Assembly: GCA_029851415.1 (NCBI GenBank)
Contig: CM056744.1
Span: 121,738,838 to 121,802,837, forward strand
Length of the DNA stretch: 64,000 nucleotides
Source of the DNA: Eretmocerus hayati
Taxonomy: Eukaryota; Arthropoda; Insecta; Hymenoptera; Aphelinidae
Direction: 5' to 3'
Below are positions 45,967 to 58,183 of this stretch, piece by piece; position 1 is the stretch's first letter, and the number at the start of each line of letters is the position of its first letter. The notes beneath the pieces are model-generated. The model did no database searches. It saw nothing but the letters and a program-made list of their open reading frames with translations, and was not told the DNA's origin. A program made the position numbers and the translations under genes.

Positions 45967-48950
45967 CGGAATTTGTCACCCCCTCCCGTCCCCCAGTAGT
46001 GTGGACAACAAACGAATAAAAATATCCGAAACATTGGTATTTTTCATGTGCCGTTTTCTAAAGTGAATTCATCTTTGGCTCCCAGGAAATTCAGTTTGTT
46101 GGATTTCAGAACACATCACGGTATGCGAACTCAACTCAATTTGTTAGCCACTCGGCAGGACCTGAGAATTTTCGCTTCGCCTTGGGGGTTTCACGCACCT
46201 CCACGATAGAAGTCCCAATTTGACGAGATGAAGAGACGAGCACTTTCAAGTTAGGCGTGCGAAAGAACAAAGGCAAAAGAGCCTCGTTGAGTTTGAATGA
46301 TGATTATAATTGCAGCATCTGAGATTCTCTGCGAAGCCAAAATGAATGCTACGAGAATTTTCAAAAGGCTATGCAGCGTACTCAAGGAAATTGAATGGAA
46401 TTTTACAGTCTTGCTGTGCAAAGCATCGGAGGAGCGCCCTCATTTAGACGAATAATTTTCGCATGATGGAGCATCCAGCAATTTTCCAATAAACGTTTGC
46501 AGCCTGCAGACCAAATTTTTCAGTGTAGTGGGCTCCTCATTGTATTGGTTACCTGATCATCGGTTGAGATGGTTTGAAATTTTAAACCGTAAATTGTAAA
46601 GGTGAAAATGTCCAATGCGATGCCAATTCTGGTGATTAATTTCGCTTGTTCGAGCTGTTTTGTGGTCACAGTTGATAACGATAATCACGAAACAAGAGCG
46701 ACGAGTGGGCAAAGAGCTCGGCATTATTTAATCTCCACGTATATGTCAGGCGTTCAATTTGCGGCCACATGGAAAGTAATTTAGAGAGGTAGTGATGTGG
46801 ATCCAGTAGCGGGTACTGGATGGTGTAGTCATTTGACGCTTCTCGATGATAATACTCTTTTGTTGTTCGGATGACATATTAAATGCGTTGCACAGCGATT
46901 TACCGGGAGAATTTGATGGTGACGGGAGTATGAGTAGCCGTTTGATGCGACCTAATGCTCGTCAAAATGCGGGTATGGTGGCGCGGAAAATGTCTATCTC
47001 GCGAGCGCGACTGCAGCTGGGTATCATCAGAGAATATCGCAGCTCTGCATGCGACATCTCGACTCGCTCTCGGATACATGTATATCGGGCACACGCGGAC
47101 GTGGTGCACGTATACAGTGTCACGGAAATGTGAAATTCGATGACCAAGTGCAAAACTGCAGCCCACCACATCATGCAGTTTGGTATGCCACGACCATCGA
47201 TTTGTCAGGACTACGCTACAGACACGTACCCTCGATACGAGTTTATTTCTGAATTTTTATCCCGTGCCCAACTGCGAGATCTACTCGACAGGTGTTGGCA
47301 AATATATTATGTGACAGTGAGCTTTAATGGAATTCTCATCTCGCCACAGAATGAGACGCATAATTATGTTGATCGAATCATATATCAGGTGGGATAATTT
47401 ATCGATGCGGTACATCGGTACGTACAATAAGGACTTGTCGTAACTATCTCAAATAGTCTCGATTCTCGTTAGTCTACAAAAGTTACCACCCTTTATTGGT
47501 TACCGACAACTGGGGTAATCTTGGAGCACTGTTGTAACTTTGGAAAGTTCACGAAAAAAAGACTCGCACAACCAAGCTAGAATCCGACATCCATTCTTAG
47601 GTTCTAAGACCAATTCTTGCACTCATAACATGCAAGCTTAATGTTTTTCAATCATTAGCTGCATTGTAATCGCTGCCAGATCGGATTATTATCAGTTTTT
47701 ATCGACGTGTACAAGACAAATCTCTATTGTTATGATGATTTTTTTATATAATTGAATGAAATCGTTCAAACAGCTGTGAGAGATTAGTCTCAGTGGGCGG
47801 AATTTTTTTCTTTACATGCCACAAGTAGAAACAATTATTTTTCGAAAATTCGACCTTCGTATCAAAATCTAGTGCTCGTTTCAAAGTTACCCCGGTTGAC
47901 GGTAAGTCGAATAATTCAACGTAATCCATGGGCTAAGCGATTGCCGAAGTAGAGTTCAGTTGATTAATTCCGTGCATATCCGTGGAGTGTTTTAATCTTG
48001 TAAAAATATCAGCTACACACGAGTTTTTTCATAGGTACCAAAAATTTACATAAATTCCTACTTCTTAAATTTCGAATTCTAAAAGTTTCCTTTTAATTAG
48101 TAAGAATCCTTTGAACTATTCGTGAAAATCGTAGTATTGCGTTCTGATTAGATAAATCCAATCAATTGATTTGATTAGAATTCAACTGCCGACTCAATCC
48201 TAGTTCATAAGATTAGATTTGATTGAGATAAAATGCTTTGTGAATTTCTGTGGAATTTTCACGAAATTTGTTGTCAAATGTATCAGATCTTTCGATACTA
48301 ATGAATCGCTTGTCCACATTACCATAACACGTTTTCGAGCTCAAATTTAATTAATTTGCTCTCGCGTTCTATTTTCCCTATTGAACCCAACAGATAGGAG
48401 ATGAGCGAGAAGAACGATGGAGGATTTATATATCGAGAAAGAAATCCGCCTAAACCCGGGATCGGAGTGGGAACCTGATGATTTCTTTTCGATTCGAAGC
48501 CAATGGATAATGGTGAATCCATTTCAATTTCATTAGAGTATCCGAATTCAAAACTTCGGAAAAACTGCTGAGAATAGCCTAAGTGTTTTATTTCTGTGCA
48601 GTGAATCGATAATTGTCCTCCTATCGGCTAACTCAACGATTTCGAGTTGAAGCAAAATTATTGCGTGAGCCAATAAAAGTACGACTTTCCAAGTTATAAG
48701 ATTTCCGGCTTCAGAGGAATTTTCTCAAAATTTTCGATAATCTTCCAACTTTCCCCACTGCTTGCTTGAATTTCCAATGCGAAACCGGCTTTTCACCATC
48801 TCCTCGCGCCGTCGATTTGAGAATGACGTTGGGTCGATTCGGCTGTCGAATCTTTGTACACCTACCTTACTCACATCGTTTGGTGAAATTTCAATCGAGC
48901 TGAACTCTTAGCTCGGTCCCGAGCACATACTCTGGATCCAGGGATATGGG
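45967..48950. other. Intergenic stretch, no gene recognised
   Basis: Short frames on both strands, no transposon ends and no splice-linked coding blocks that I can recognise. Confidence 0.5.
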
Positions 48951-48956
48951 AGTCAA

Positions 48957-49018
48957 GGAAGGAAAGCAGGAAGGAAGGAAGGAAGGAAGGAAGGAAAGGC
49001 GGAAGGAAGGAAGGGAAT
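48957..49018. repeat. (GGAA)n microsatellite
   Basis: GGAAGGAA units with a GGC interruption, purine-only on the plus strand. Confidence 0.95.
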
Positions 49019-49019
49019 A

Positions 49020-49720
49020 GGGAAGGGAGGCTCACGGGGGGACACGTATGCATGGGGCTCTAGGTGAATTGATGTACTTGTCTGTGCCACATATAGTCCT
49101 GGCGCTGCTGTCTATTGCGCGTGAGGGTGGTTCGGCAGGATATCTCGGGACGTACGAGGGGGGGGGGGTGGAGGCCACGCGCACCCTACCAACTCCTGTC
49201 TCGCGCAGCCTTGACCCCAATTCTCCGAACCACCACCGACGACGACGACGCGACGACGGTTCCCCGTAAAGCTCTGCTCTCGAGAATCGGGCAGTAGGTC
49301 GGCCAGCCACGTGTCGCCATCTCATCGCTATATAGCCCCGTACAATTCAAGCTCTCGTCCCGTCTATAGGTGGCTGCTCGTGTCCGGCCCCCGGTGCAAA
49401 GCGGGCGACAGGATACCCCCCCCCCTCTATAACTCGGCTCTCATCATTACCGCTGCTCTACTGATGTGCTGCAGAGACGCCTTTGGTGCGGCGATGCGCC
49501 CACCCTCGCCGCCTCCCTTTCTCACGCCACGTGGGGCTATCTCGAAGAAGGATACTTTACCGTCGTGTACCCTCGTCACCCCGTTGTAATACCGAATCTC
49601 ATAAGGGATCCGATCAGATAAATGCCTAATACTCCTCGAGTACAGCTCGGACCGCGAGAAGGATACCCCTACCAGCTCGATCATCACGAACCCCCACATC
49701 TGTCGATTTTCGATAAATGA
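49020..49720. other. GC-rich patch with G and C homopolymers
   Basis: Distinctly more GC- and CpG-rich than its surroundings, with an 11-G run at 49158-49168, a 10-C run at 49416-49425, a CGACGACGACG run near 49237 and a CTATATAG motif near 49329. It could hold a promoter or a diverged exon, but no frame here resembles a protein family I know. Confidence 0.5.
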
Positions 49721-49914
49721 GTGATCCAATTCATGGCCCGTATATATAGATATCTGTGAGACGATAGCGATAAAAAGATACAAATGAGCTGGGTATTAAC
49801 AGGGTGGACGAAAGTGGCAAATCCATCAGCCGACTCGGTTTGGCTGTCACTCGGTCGTCATATATACGTGATCCTGTCCCGCGTTGAGACAAGGACAGAG
49901 GGTACATAAGGTAA

Positions 49915-50648
49915 GTGTACCCAACTTGCCCCTATATGCCGATCTTGGTGATGAGCACTCTTTGGCCCCCGGGCAATTTTTTTCACGTTTGTTATGTTGA
50001 AATACGAAAAAGCAAGTAGTTTCCATCGACCTCGGATCATTTCTGCGTTCTCCAGAAAATATAAAGTGATTTTTCTATTTCTCGTGATTGCTTAGCTAAG
50101 AAAACACCGAGGAAATCGCGTTCACTAAAACCGGTGCCAATTTATTTCTATTCGACCAATCTTGACGTACCTTAGCGCATTCGATTCCTTGTCTCAAAAC
50201 CCTTGAAATCCGTTCTTCAAAATTGCAGAATCCGAATCTAGAGCTAATTAATGTACAAAACACGGAGACGATTTGTAAACAAGGATGACAACATCGGAAG
50301 TGTACTTAACATGCCCCCATATGTTTATCTTGAAAGAGCGTGCAGGACGACTTTTTTTTACCACTCAGAACGTGTTTATCACGTCAAAATAGGCCAGAAA
50401 TAGTGTTTCGAACAACCGAAAAGCTCCAAATGTGCGTGCATGGTGATAAAAATACTCTATCGCCGATTTCCATCACTTATTTTGGAAGAATTGAGTCTGT
50501 TCGGCTCCAATTCATCGAAATTAGACGTAGATTAGTGCATTTTGAAGGCCCTGAAACAAGCTTCAAAATGAGCTGAGAAAGGTTGAAAAATATTGAGACA
50601 GCCCAGAGTTGTTGGGGAAATGGCTTAATGGGGGCAAGTTGGGTACAC
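49915..50648. mobile_element. GCCCC-ended inverted-repeat element, 734 bp
   Basis: GTGTACCCAACTTGCCCC (49915-49932) is mirrored exactly at 50631-50648. A third, direct copy (GTGTACTTAACATGCCCCC) lies inside at 50300, suggesting a nested or rearranged element. Internal blocks near 50385-50600 match the palindrome arms at 6600-7100 and 9760-10215, and also 54850-54960. Confidence 0.8.
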
Positions 50649-53600
50649 CATTTTGTAAACTCTACGAAAACACTTTTTGAAAAAACTAAGACGGCTCGGT
50701 CAACACCATTAAAATGGACAAGATCCCGCAAGGATTTTTGCACTATCATAATTTCTCGATAAATGATCGATCATTGATTGAAATGAAAAATTTTCCACTT
50801 CGCAGAGCCACGTGAAACCATGAATTTTGCGGCAAAAAACATTTCGAAGGACATGAATGGATAGATTTTTTTCTCATTTGTAGAGTAATTTTTTTCCTGA
50901 ATTGATAGAACAAAATAGCCCAAAAAGCATCAAATTCATAATCCATCATTCATAACTGCTGGACGTTAAAAACAAATGATTTTAAAGAGTTGGCGATTCA
51001 AAACTGAGCATCAATCCTGGAACTTCCCTCGTGACTCCCATTGGGTCATTATTTCTTATCCAATATTTAAAAAATTTTTTTTTAGTTTGTATTACACTGT
51101 CATGAGGACAGTTCGGTTAGTTTCAAGATGTCAGATAATTCTGAAGAACTTGGACTGTCAGGTCAACTGACATAATTACTGATAATTTAATAGAATTATT
51201 GAGGTGACAAAATTTTCAATGTTTACTGGCAATTACCGACGATACTTTGAATATCTTTCATAATATAAAGTACCGCTCTTGACTTACCAAATAGAGTTGC
51301 TTTATCTCTCGCTGTTTCTGGATTCTTGCAAATTTCACAAAAATCTTCAGAACTGATGTTCTAACCATCAAAAAGTTTCGGAAAATCAGAATGTTGAGAC
51401 GGTGAGCCAACTATTCCCTCCAGACCTTCCTCAAATCAGCATCAAATAATCGCAATTCGAAATTCGCCAATTTTAGCAGATAATAATGCTTTTGAAAATA
51501 TTTCCGATTCGTTTCTCAAACGTAATTTTCGATTTCGGCAGTAAATATCGTGTGCATCCACTGAGGAGCACATTCCGACTCTGAGCGAGGGTCATCATGA
51601 CTTTCGAGAGTATGTTTTCTAATTACTAGTCAAGAATTTTAATTTGGGACGATACAGTGTTACATCGATCAGACCTTTAAACGCAAAAGTCTTACACCGA
51701 GACAAATAAGTCCGGGGTCCCACCAGTATCCCTAGATTATCCGGTTGAGAATCCATCATCAATTGAATAACAATCGTGAGCATTGCTACTCCGAAAATCC
51801 CGAACAGATACTCGAGAACATCAATTAGAGCAAGTTGCACGTGCTGCACAAAAGCAAGATGAGAGGGTAGTTTACGCCCGTGCACTCGAAAAGAGGAGAG
51901 AGAGAGAGAGTTGGAATGGATCGAGAAGATTGAATTCAAATGGCATTAGTGGTCCGTCGGAGCTCTAATCCAATCTCTTTAAAGTTTTCCGCAGAGATGA
52001 GCTCCAAAAGGTACTTCAATTAGAATTGAATCCCCTGATTGGAGCGATTGCAGCGTCAATCAAGAACGCCTAAATTGGATTTTCACTGTTCGATAAAAGT
52101 CGACGATCCTCTCAACTCGATTCGTATGTGTGTGAGATAATCCTTCCAGAAATCTACCACTCACCCAAACAATATAATACGTTCTATACCAATTTTCGTG
52201 GTCGTGTACTTTTTTCTCTTCTCATCGTCCAAAATAGTAATCTCAATTAATCGTTGATGAGATTCCACTCTGAAACACGCCGCATCTCTGTTGTAAATGG
52301 ATCGAAGAGCCTCATCGGAGATCATATAGTAATCTTATCGACTGGGATTTGAAATGGCAAGTTTTTTTGGTTAACCGTAATGAAATAGGATCAGATTGAT
52401 GTAATGTAGGCTTCGAAATTATAGAAGAAGAAACTGAAGCACGGATAAAATAGAGAAAAAATAGAACGAGGGAAGTCAGTGAGCACTTTTTCGAATACCT
52501 ATTCAGTGAGATACTCCTATAATAGCTACGGTATGAATAAAAGTTATAACCAGCTGGTAAAAATGCTCTCAAAAATCGATACCCAGTTTCAATGAAATTG
52601 CCTAAAGTCACAAGAAGTTGGTCCTGGATGCACTCGTCACATCACCGAAAGGAAACAGGAGAAACGGAACGCAGACTCCCCGATCTGTCTGACAAGTAGA
52701 AAAAGACGGCATTGGTCAGACGGGAGAGCTGATGTGCATGCGCTCGACTCACTATCAGTCTGACACGAATGTGTGAGCGCGCTGTTTTTATTGTGAGAGA
52801 AACCGTGGATGATGTGTCAAACTTTCAATTTATTCAACTCTCGCATTCGCATATACAAATATAACAAACTTGAGTCTGCAACATTGGAGTATGTATAAAA
52901 CCCATCTCCGAAGGTATGCGATATCGTGCATCAAGTATCACGTGATCGGAGTCACACTCATCAAGTCATGATCGTTCGGGATTGGCGCAACCGTCGAGCA
53001 AAATCCCTTTTGTCACGACCCTGTTTGTGATGCTATAGGGGGGAGTGGGGCAAAATTGCACGGATTTTGCAGTGGGGCTATCTCACGATACTTGGGGCTA
53101 GGCGCGCTATGGGACTTTGAAGTTCAATTATTGAATAGATTGTAAAAAAATTTCCACAACCCTAGGTCTCAGCGTTCATACTTTGTCTTGAAGTTGAAAA
53201 AAATAAATCTGTCCTAATTTGCCCCCCGTTTGGGGGCACTTCTGACAAATTTTGGGGGCAAACTTGGCCAGCCTTCCAAAATTGAATTATACGGCATTAG
53301 AGTCGAATGTACCCATCAAAACACGTGGCAATAACCCAGAATCAAGAGGAAACCCCACCCGCGACTTCTACATCCTCCCGTAGCCCGAGCAAGCTAGCCA
53401 TTTTTGTGTCATTCTTCAGCATTATTGAAATAGGTGCTTCATTTGTGCACTATCGTCTTCAGCAAATCAGCAATCGACTCGCAGCGTCTAAGAGTCGACT
53501 TTCTTTCTTTTTTCTTCATTTTGGAGGTACCCATACTTGCCCTAAGTCAACCATCCAAATGACAGAGTGCGACAATCAACCCAATATCAGCGAATGCGAC

Positions 53601-54745
53601 AGTGAAAATGCGAAAATCGAGCACTATCTTGACACACGTTGAAAGCGACTTCTGATCTCTAAACTGACTCCTAAGACGGCTATTGGATATCGTAACTTCA
53701 TTTTCTCACCCATTTTCAATCACCTAAATAACCCTCAATCTCCCGCACTTCGAAAAATTTGCCCAAACGCATACGCGCCTCGATACGCACAATTATCCTC
53801 GAAAAACACGGAAAGGCGATCGGTCGACCGATTTCAAATGGGATTTAGCATTGTCCAAATTTGCCCCCACCAATTCGTCCAAAAATGCCCCCAAGCGTTT
53901 TTTTCGCAAAATTGCGATAACTTGGGCCCACGTGAACCGATTTTGGCCTACGACAGCTCAAAATCTTCGTTTCGTAATGTAGTTTCTGACCCCCAAACGG
54001 CGATTAAGCTCGTCCACTTTCGCAGAAATAGCGTGAGTTTCTGCATTTGGAAAATCAACCGCGTGAGGCCCTCGAAAAGCACCCCTATATCAGCGTCATC
54101 CAAAATTGACACAGCTTCTCTCGAAACATCAAATACTGATCGACCAAGTCTAGCAGAAACGCCTCTTTTTACTTCAATCAAAAATCATTGGAAATTCTAA
54201 GCTCTATAGCAAAATCTAGAGGATGGCTCCCAGTCATTCCGGCTTTTAGAACATCGAGCTCGAGAATCGTGATAATTGAAGGCTTCAACGTTATTCCATT
54301 ATTCCGTGAAAGCGCGAGAGGCAAAGCTACATGTGCACCGTCATCAGTTGATGCTCAAATTCCTAGTCTCATTCTGGAGAGAGTGCCTCAACGTGTTTTT
54401 ATTTAAATTTCATTCTTGTTCTCACATCAATGATCCGCGAGAATATAAATATAATAATGGTTATAACACAGGTGCAGAAGAATGAAAATCTATCTCCTCA
54501 CTGATATTCGGATTTTGCAGTGGGATGAAATGAATGAAGCTTACCTTTTGCTTTGGTGTAGCCCATTTCATCCATCTGCTTTGACCCTCAGCTCTTTCGA
54601 TCAGATCTGTTGTGAAGAGAAAAATATATAATGAGTACATACATACATGCATACCTCGAAGTATAAATCCTTGGGCCAAATATTACTTATCTATACAGTA
54701 AGATGACAAAATAATTAGCAATAGCCGAGATATCCCGATTTCACT
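50649..54745. other. Intergenic stretch, no gene recognised
   Basis: Contains more TTTGCCCCC/GGGGGCAAA motifs near 53036-53060, 53220-53270 and 53850-53895, which may be remnants of the GCCCCC-ended family. A 111-codon frame (53307-53642, +) and a 120-codon frame (53838-54200, +) are unassigned and lie among those motifs. Confidence 0.5.
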
Positions 54746-55010
54746 AAAAACCCGTATAATCTCATGGAAATAGGCCTCTTTTCCATGTGGGGGCATATTA
54801 GGAACACACTGTCAAAAACTCGCAAAAAATCTTTTTTTTTCAAAAATTGAGATAGTTCGGCTCCGATTCATTGAAATCAAACGTACTTCAGCTCATTTCA
54901 AAGGTCTTAAAACGAACTTTAAGATGAGCTAAAGTACGTTGAAAAATATTGAGGTGAGCCAAAACTATGAGCAAAACAAAAGTAGTGGGGGCATATAAGG
55001 CACACTTACG
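54746..55010. repeat. GCCCCC-ended family fragment
   Basis: Two direct copies of GTGGGGGCATAT(T/A)AGG..CACACT lie at 54778-54801 and 54986-55009. Between them is the ATTCATTGAAAT..GACGTAC/AAACGTACTT block also seen at 50508 and inside the palindrome. It ends about 830 bp before the UBR7 start codon. Confidence 0.65.
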
Positions 55011-55839
55011 TGACACTCACCTCACTATGTGCTGCTCCATTATAAGTAGATGGGAATTTGAGCAAGTCCAACAAAAGCTATACTATATATTCTTGGATTC
55101 CTTAACCTCTAGACTGCCGGCATTTTTTCTAATAAGAAAATTAGTATCACCAAAGGTGGCCCAAAGAGGCAATTTCATTCATCGAAACATCCGATACATC
55201 ACGAGGAAAATTCAAATTCACGAGTGGCTCATATATGAGCTAGGTCTCGAGCCAGGACGGCAGCCTAAGTATTAATTATTTTCACTTCTACCTTAGCCCT
55301 AGTCGGGCAAATAGTAAATTATATTAGTAATACCCCTCGTTACTCGAACGAACAGCAAAAGATGGATCTTTCGTAGCCGTATAGGGTGTACTGCGACACC
55401 TTTTCCTCGGGTCCGAATTCTCTTTACCTGTTTAAAACAGGCTGTTTTGCCCAAGTTCAGAATTTTCAAAGCGCAGTCTGGCTTTTGTAATCATGTTTTA
55501 TTGCAATGATGTTTTGAATATTAGCAAGTCATATCAGGGTCCTTTGAAATTCGCGTGTGTTTCTGACTGTGTATCGGAAGGTGAAGTTAGGGCATACCAA
55601 CCCAACCTTCCATGATGCGAAAAAGTGCGAAAAACTGTCTGGCGCGGCAGAAATTGTCAGAAATTCGCGGGAAGGTTGTCCACCAGGTCCCGATCTCGAA
55701 ACCGTTATAATCTCGACGTCGTCTTCAGGGACTTTTGAAAATTCGTAGTGCCCATTGTCATTCAAAATTGACAAGCAAAACATCAAATCTTTTTGTGGCA
55801 GTAATTTTTTGATTAAGAAGTTCGATTAAAATTCCAACA

Positions 55840-57552
55840 ATGTCAGACAACGGACCGACGAGCAGTACGCTAGAGGAGGAGGAAAACTCTGTGACGATGG
55901 TCGACGTCCTGAAGGAGGAAACCGAGCTTGAGGAAGACTGTAACGCTGTCCTTGGTGCCTCGGACGATCAGAACTGCTCCTACTCCAAGGTGCGTACAGT
56001 CATTTATTAACCTGTATTATATCAGCTGTTACTTTTTAGTCACCCTGCTCCACAAAGATTATTATTGGGCTCTCAAATTTGTTTATCCACTTCTTGATAA
56101 ATTTATTCGTGATGCTCTGAGAAACTGTTCAAATATGTTTTCCTGATGGAAGCTGTTCTGACTTCCGCGCCTCATGTCTAACAGTACACTAGATCAATGT
56201 TGTGTTGAAGTTGTTATTGTGTAACTTACTTCACCTTCCAGGGATACTTTCGTCAAGCTTTGTATGCCTGCAAAACCTGCTGCGATCCTGGAGTGAGAGC
56301 TGCTATTTGCTTTGCATGCTCCCTTCAGTGTCATGAAGGTCACGAACTTGTTGAACTCTATACCAAGAGACATACTAGGTGTGATTGTGGAAATTCAAAA
56401 TTTGGAGACAAATCTTGCAGCTTAGATTCTGTGAGTCTCACAATGTGCTTATTATTACATTTGAAAGAAACAAGACATTAATTATATATCGATCTTGATG
56501 CTATGACATTGATAGACAAAGGCGCCAGAAAACCTTGAAAATAAGTACAATCAAAACTATGATGGAGTTTACTGCATTTGTGCAAGACCATATCCAGATC
56601 CTGATGAGACTGAGAGTGATGAGATGATACAATGTATAGTGTGTGAAGATTGGTATCATTCAAGGGTGAGTTTTTTCATCAAAAGTTAAATGGCCATATG
56701 AACTTTCATTGAAAATTTGTTGTCTCAACAGCATTTAGGCAACGGCGACAACCTCCCCAACGATGATGATTACAGTGAAATGATATGCTCAGGATGCATG
56801 AAGTCTCATGAGTTTTTGTGGCGGTATGCTTTAAAATATTCAGGTGAGCTACAGTGTTTTAGTGAATTGACTGAATAAGTGATTTTTGTGAGCGTACTTC
56901 ATTCAATTGAAATCTTCCTGAATTACTCAAAGTATGATAACTGAATGATTACTATTCCAGTATCCAAAACAAGGAAGCCATCACCAAGTGCAGATAACAG
57001 TATTAATGTTGAAGATGTGAATACTGATTGTACTCTCCCAAGTGATGATTTCCCAACAAAAGAAGGCAGCTGCTTTTGGACTGAAGGGTGGCGGTCGTCT
57101 CTGTGTACTTGCTCAAAGTGCAAGAAGGTAACTGTACAGAATAGTAACTCGTTAATTCAAATCTCTATAGTAATATGGAAATAGTGTATAGCACAAGAAT
57201 CCAGGAAGTTGTAAAAAGTGTCATCCTCCATTTGTTTCAGCTGTATGAGGAACAAGAAGTCCTCTACCTAATTGATGCTTTAGATAGTGTGCAAGCATAT
57301 GAAGAAGTTTGTAAGGCTAGTAAAACTGAAACTCAGTATGAAAAAGGAATGAAAGCCTTAGCATCACTTGGCCATGTGCAGCAATTGAATGCAATTGAAG
57401 AATACAATAATATGAAGGATAGCCTGAAACAGTATCTTCAAAAGTTTGTAGAAAATAAGAAAGTTGTACGTGAAGAGGATATCAAGGAATTCTTTTCAGG
57501 TATGAAAGCTCAAAAACGTCAGAGAGTGGACGTGCCAACGTTTTGTCGGTAA
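55840..57552 (+). CDS. UBR7: UBR7, UBR-box and PHD-finger protein (E3 ubiquitin ligase type)
   Basis: Six exons: 55840-55989, 56242-56430, 56516-56665, 56732-56843, 56961-57127 and 57241-57552. They join in frame with GT-AG sites to give 359 residues, a little shorter than the ~425 of vertebrate UBR7. Order: an acidic N-terminus (TLEEEENSVTMVDVL), a UBR zinc box at about 51-113 (QALYACKTC, ICFACSLQCHEGHEL, CDCGNSKFG), then an atypical PHD finger at about 131-185 (YCICARPYPDP, MIQCIVCEDWYHSRHLG, CSGC; His stands at one usual Cys ligand). The C-terminal part has WRSSLCTCSKC and ends KRQRVDVPTFCR. Family members are nuclear; vertebrate UBR7 is reported to monoubiquitinate histone H2B. The ATG at 55840 opens the conserved N-terminus. 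It is convergent with tan. Confidence 0.95.
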
Positions 57553-57887
57553 ATTTGTTAGTATTATCAATTTTAAAAGCGTTTTGGAAATTTTTATGGA
57601 AATCAATTTTTCTCAACAATGTCGGTTTTATTCGATATCGCATGAATTGCTAATATACTTTAATTTTTTATGATTGCATTGTGAGCCATAAAGATGTCGT
57701 ACTATTTTGGTAATACTTATGGTAATATTCGTAATGATTGAACTTCATCACCCTTGTGAAAAAATATTCATAACGTAAATTTTTTTTGGAAAACCTGGTG
57801 TGTAATGAACAATTGTGAGTCAAATTGCATCGCCCACACATAATCATGATCAATTGAGTTTTCCAAGGTCTTTTTGATATTCTTAGA

Positions 57888-57893
57888 AATAAA
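57888..57893 (+). promoter_or_regulatory. Candidate poly(A) signal of UBR7
   Basis: AATAAA, 336 bp after the UBR7 stop, is the first such hexamer I see downstream on this strand. Confidence 0.4.
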
Positions 57894-57922
57894 TGGATCA
57901 TTTTTTATCCAGTTAGTCATGA

Positions 57923-57928
57923 TTTATT
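57923..57928 (-). promoter_or_regulatory. Candidate poly(A) signal of tan
   Basis: AATAAA on the minus strand, about 256 bp after the tan stop and 30 bp from the UBR7 signal. If both are used, the two transcripts would overlap or nearly touch at their 3' ends. Confidence 0.4.
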
Positions 57929-58183
57929 TTCATCCATAACAATACGAATGAAAATCTGTCAATTTCGCACTATATGTAACTTTTTGTGATGTAATAATTA
58001 GTAAAACGTTCAACTGTAGAGGATAATATTTGAATAACAATTGAGTAATCTTTCAAGTTTGATTTTACCTTCGTGACAGTCCAGAATGCTAGGGGTACCC
58101 AATACTTTGAAGTCCTTACAATCATATTTCTTTGTGTCAATAATACTGTGATTTACGCACGATTTTCAGTATGTCATGAAAAT

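Noticed and set aside
53307..54200. 111- and 120-codon frames
   Set aside because: Both lie among GCCCCC-type repeat motifs. Composition is not convincing and no domain is recognisable.
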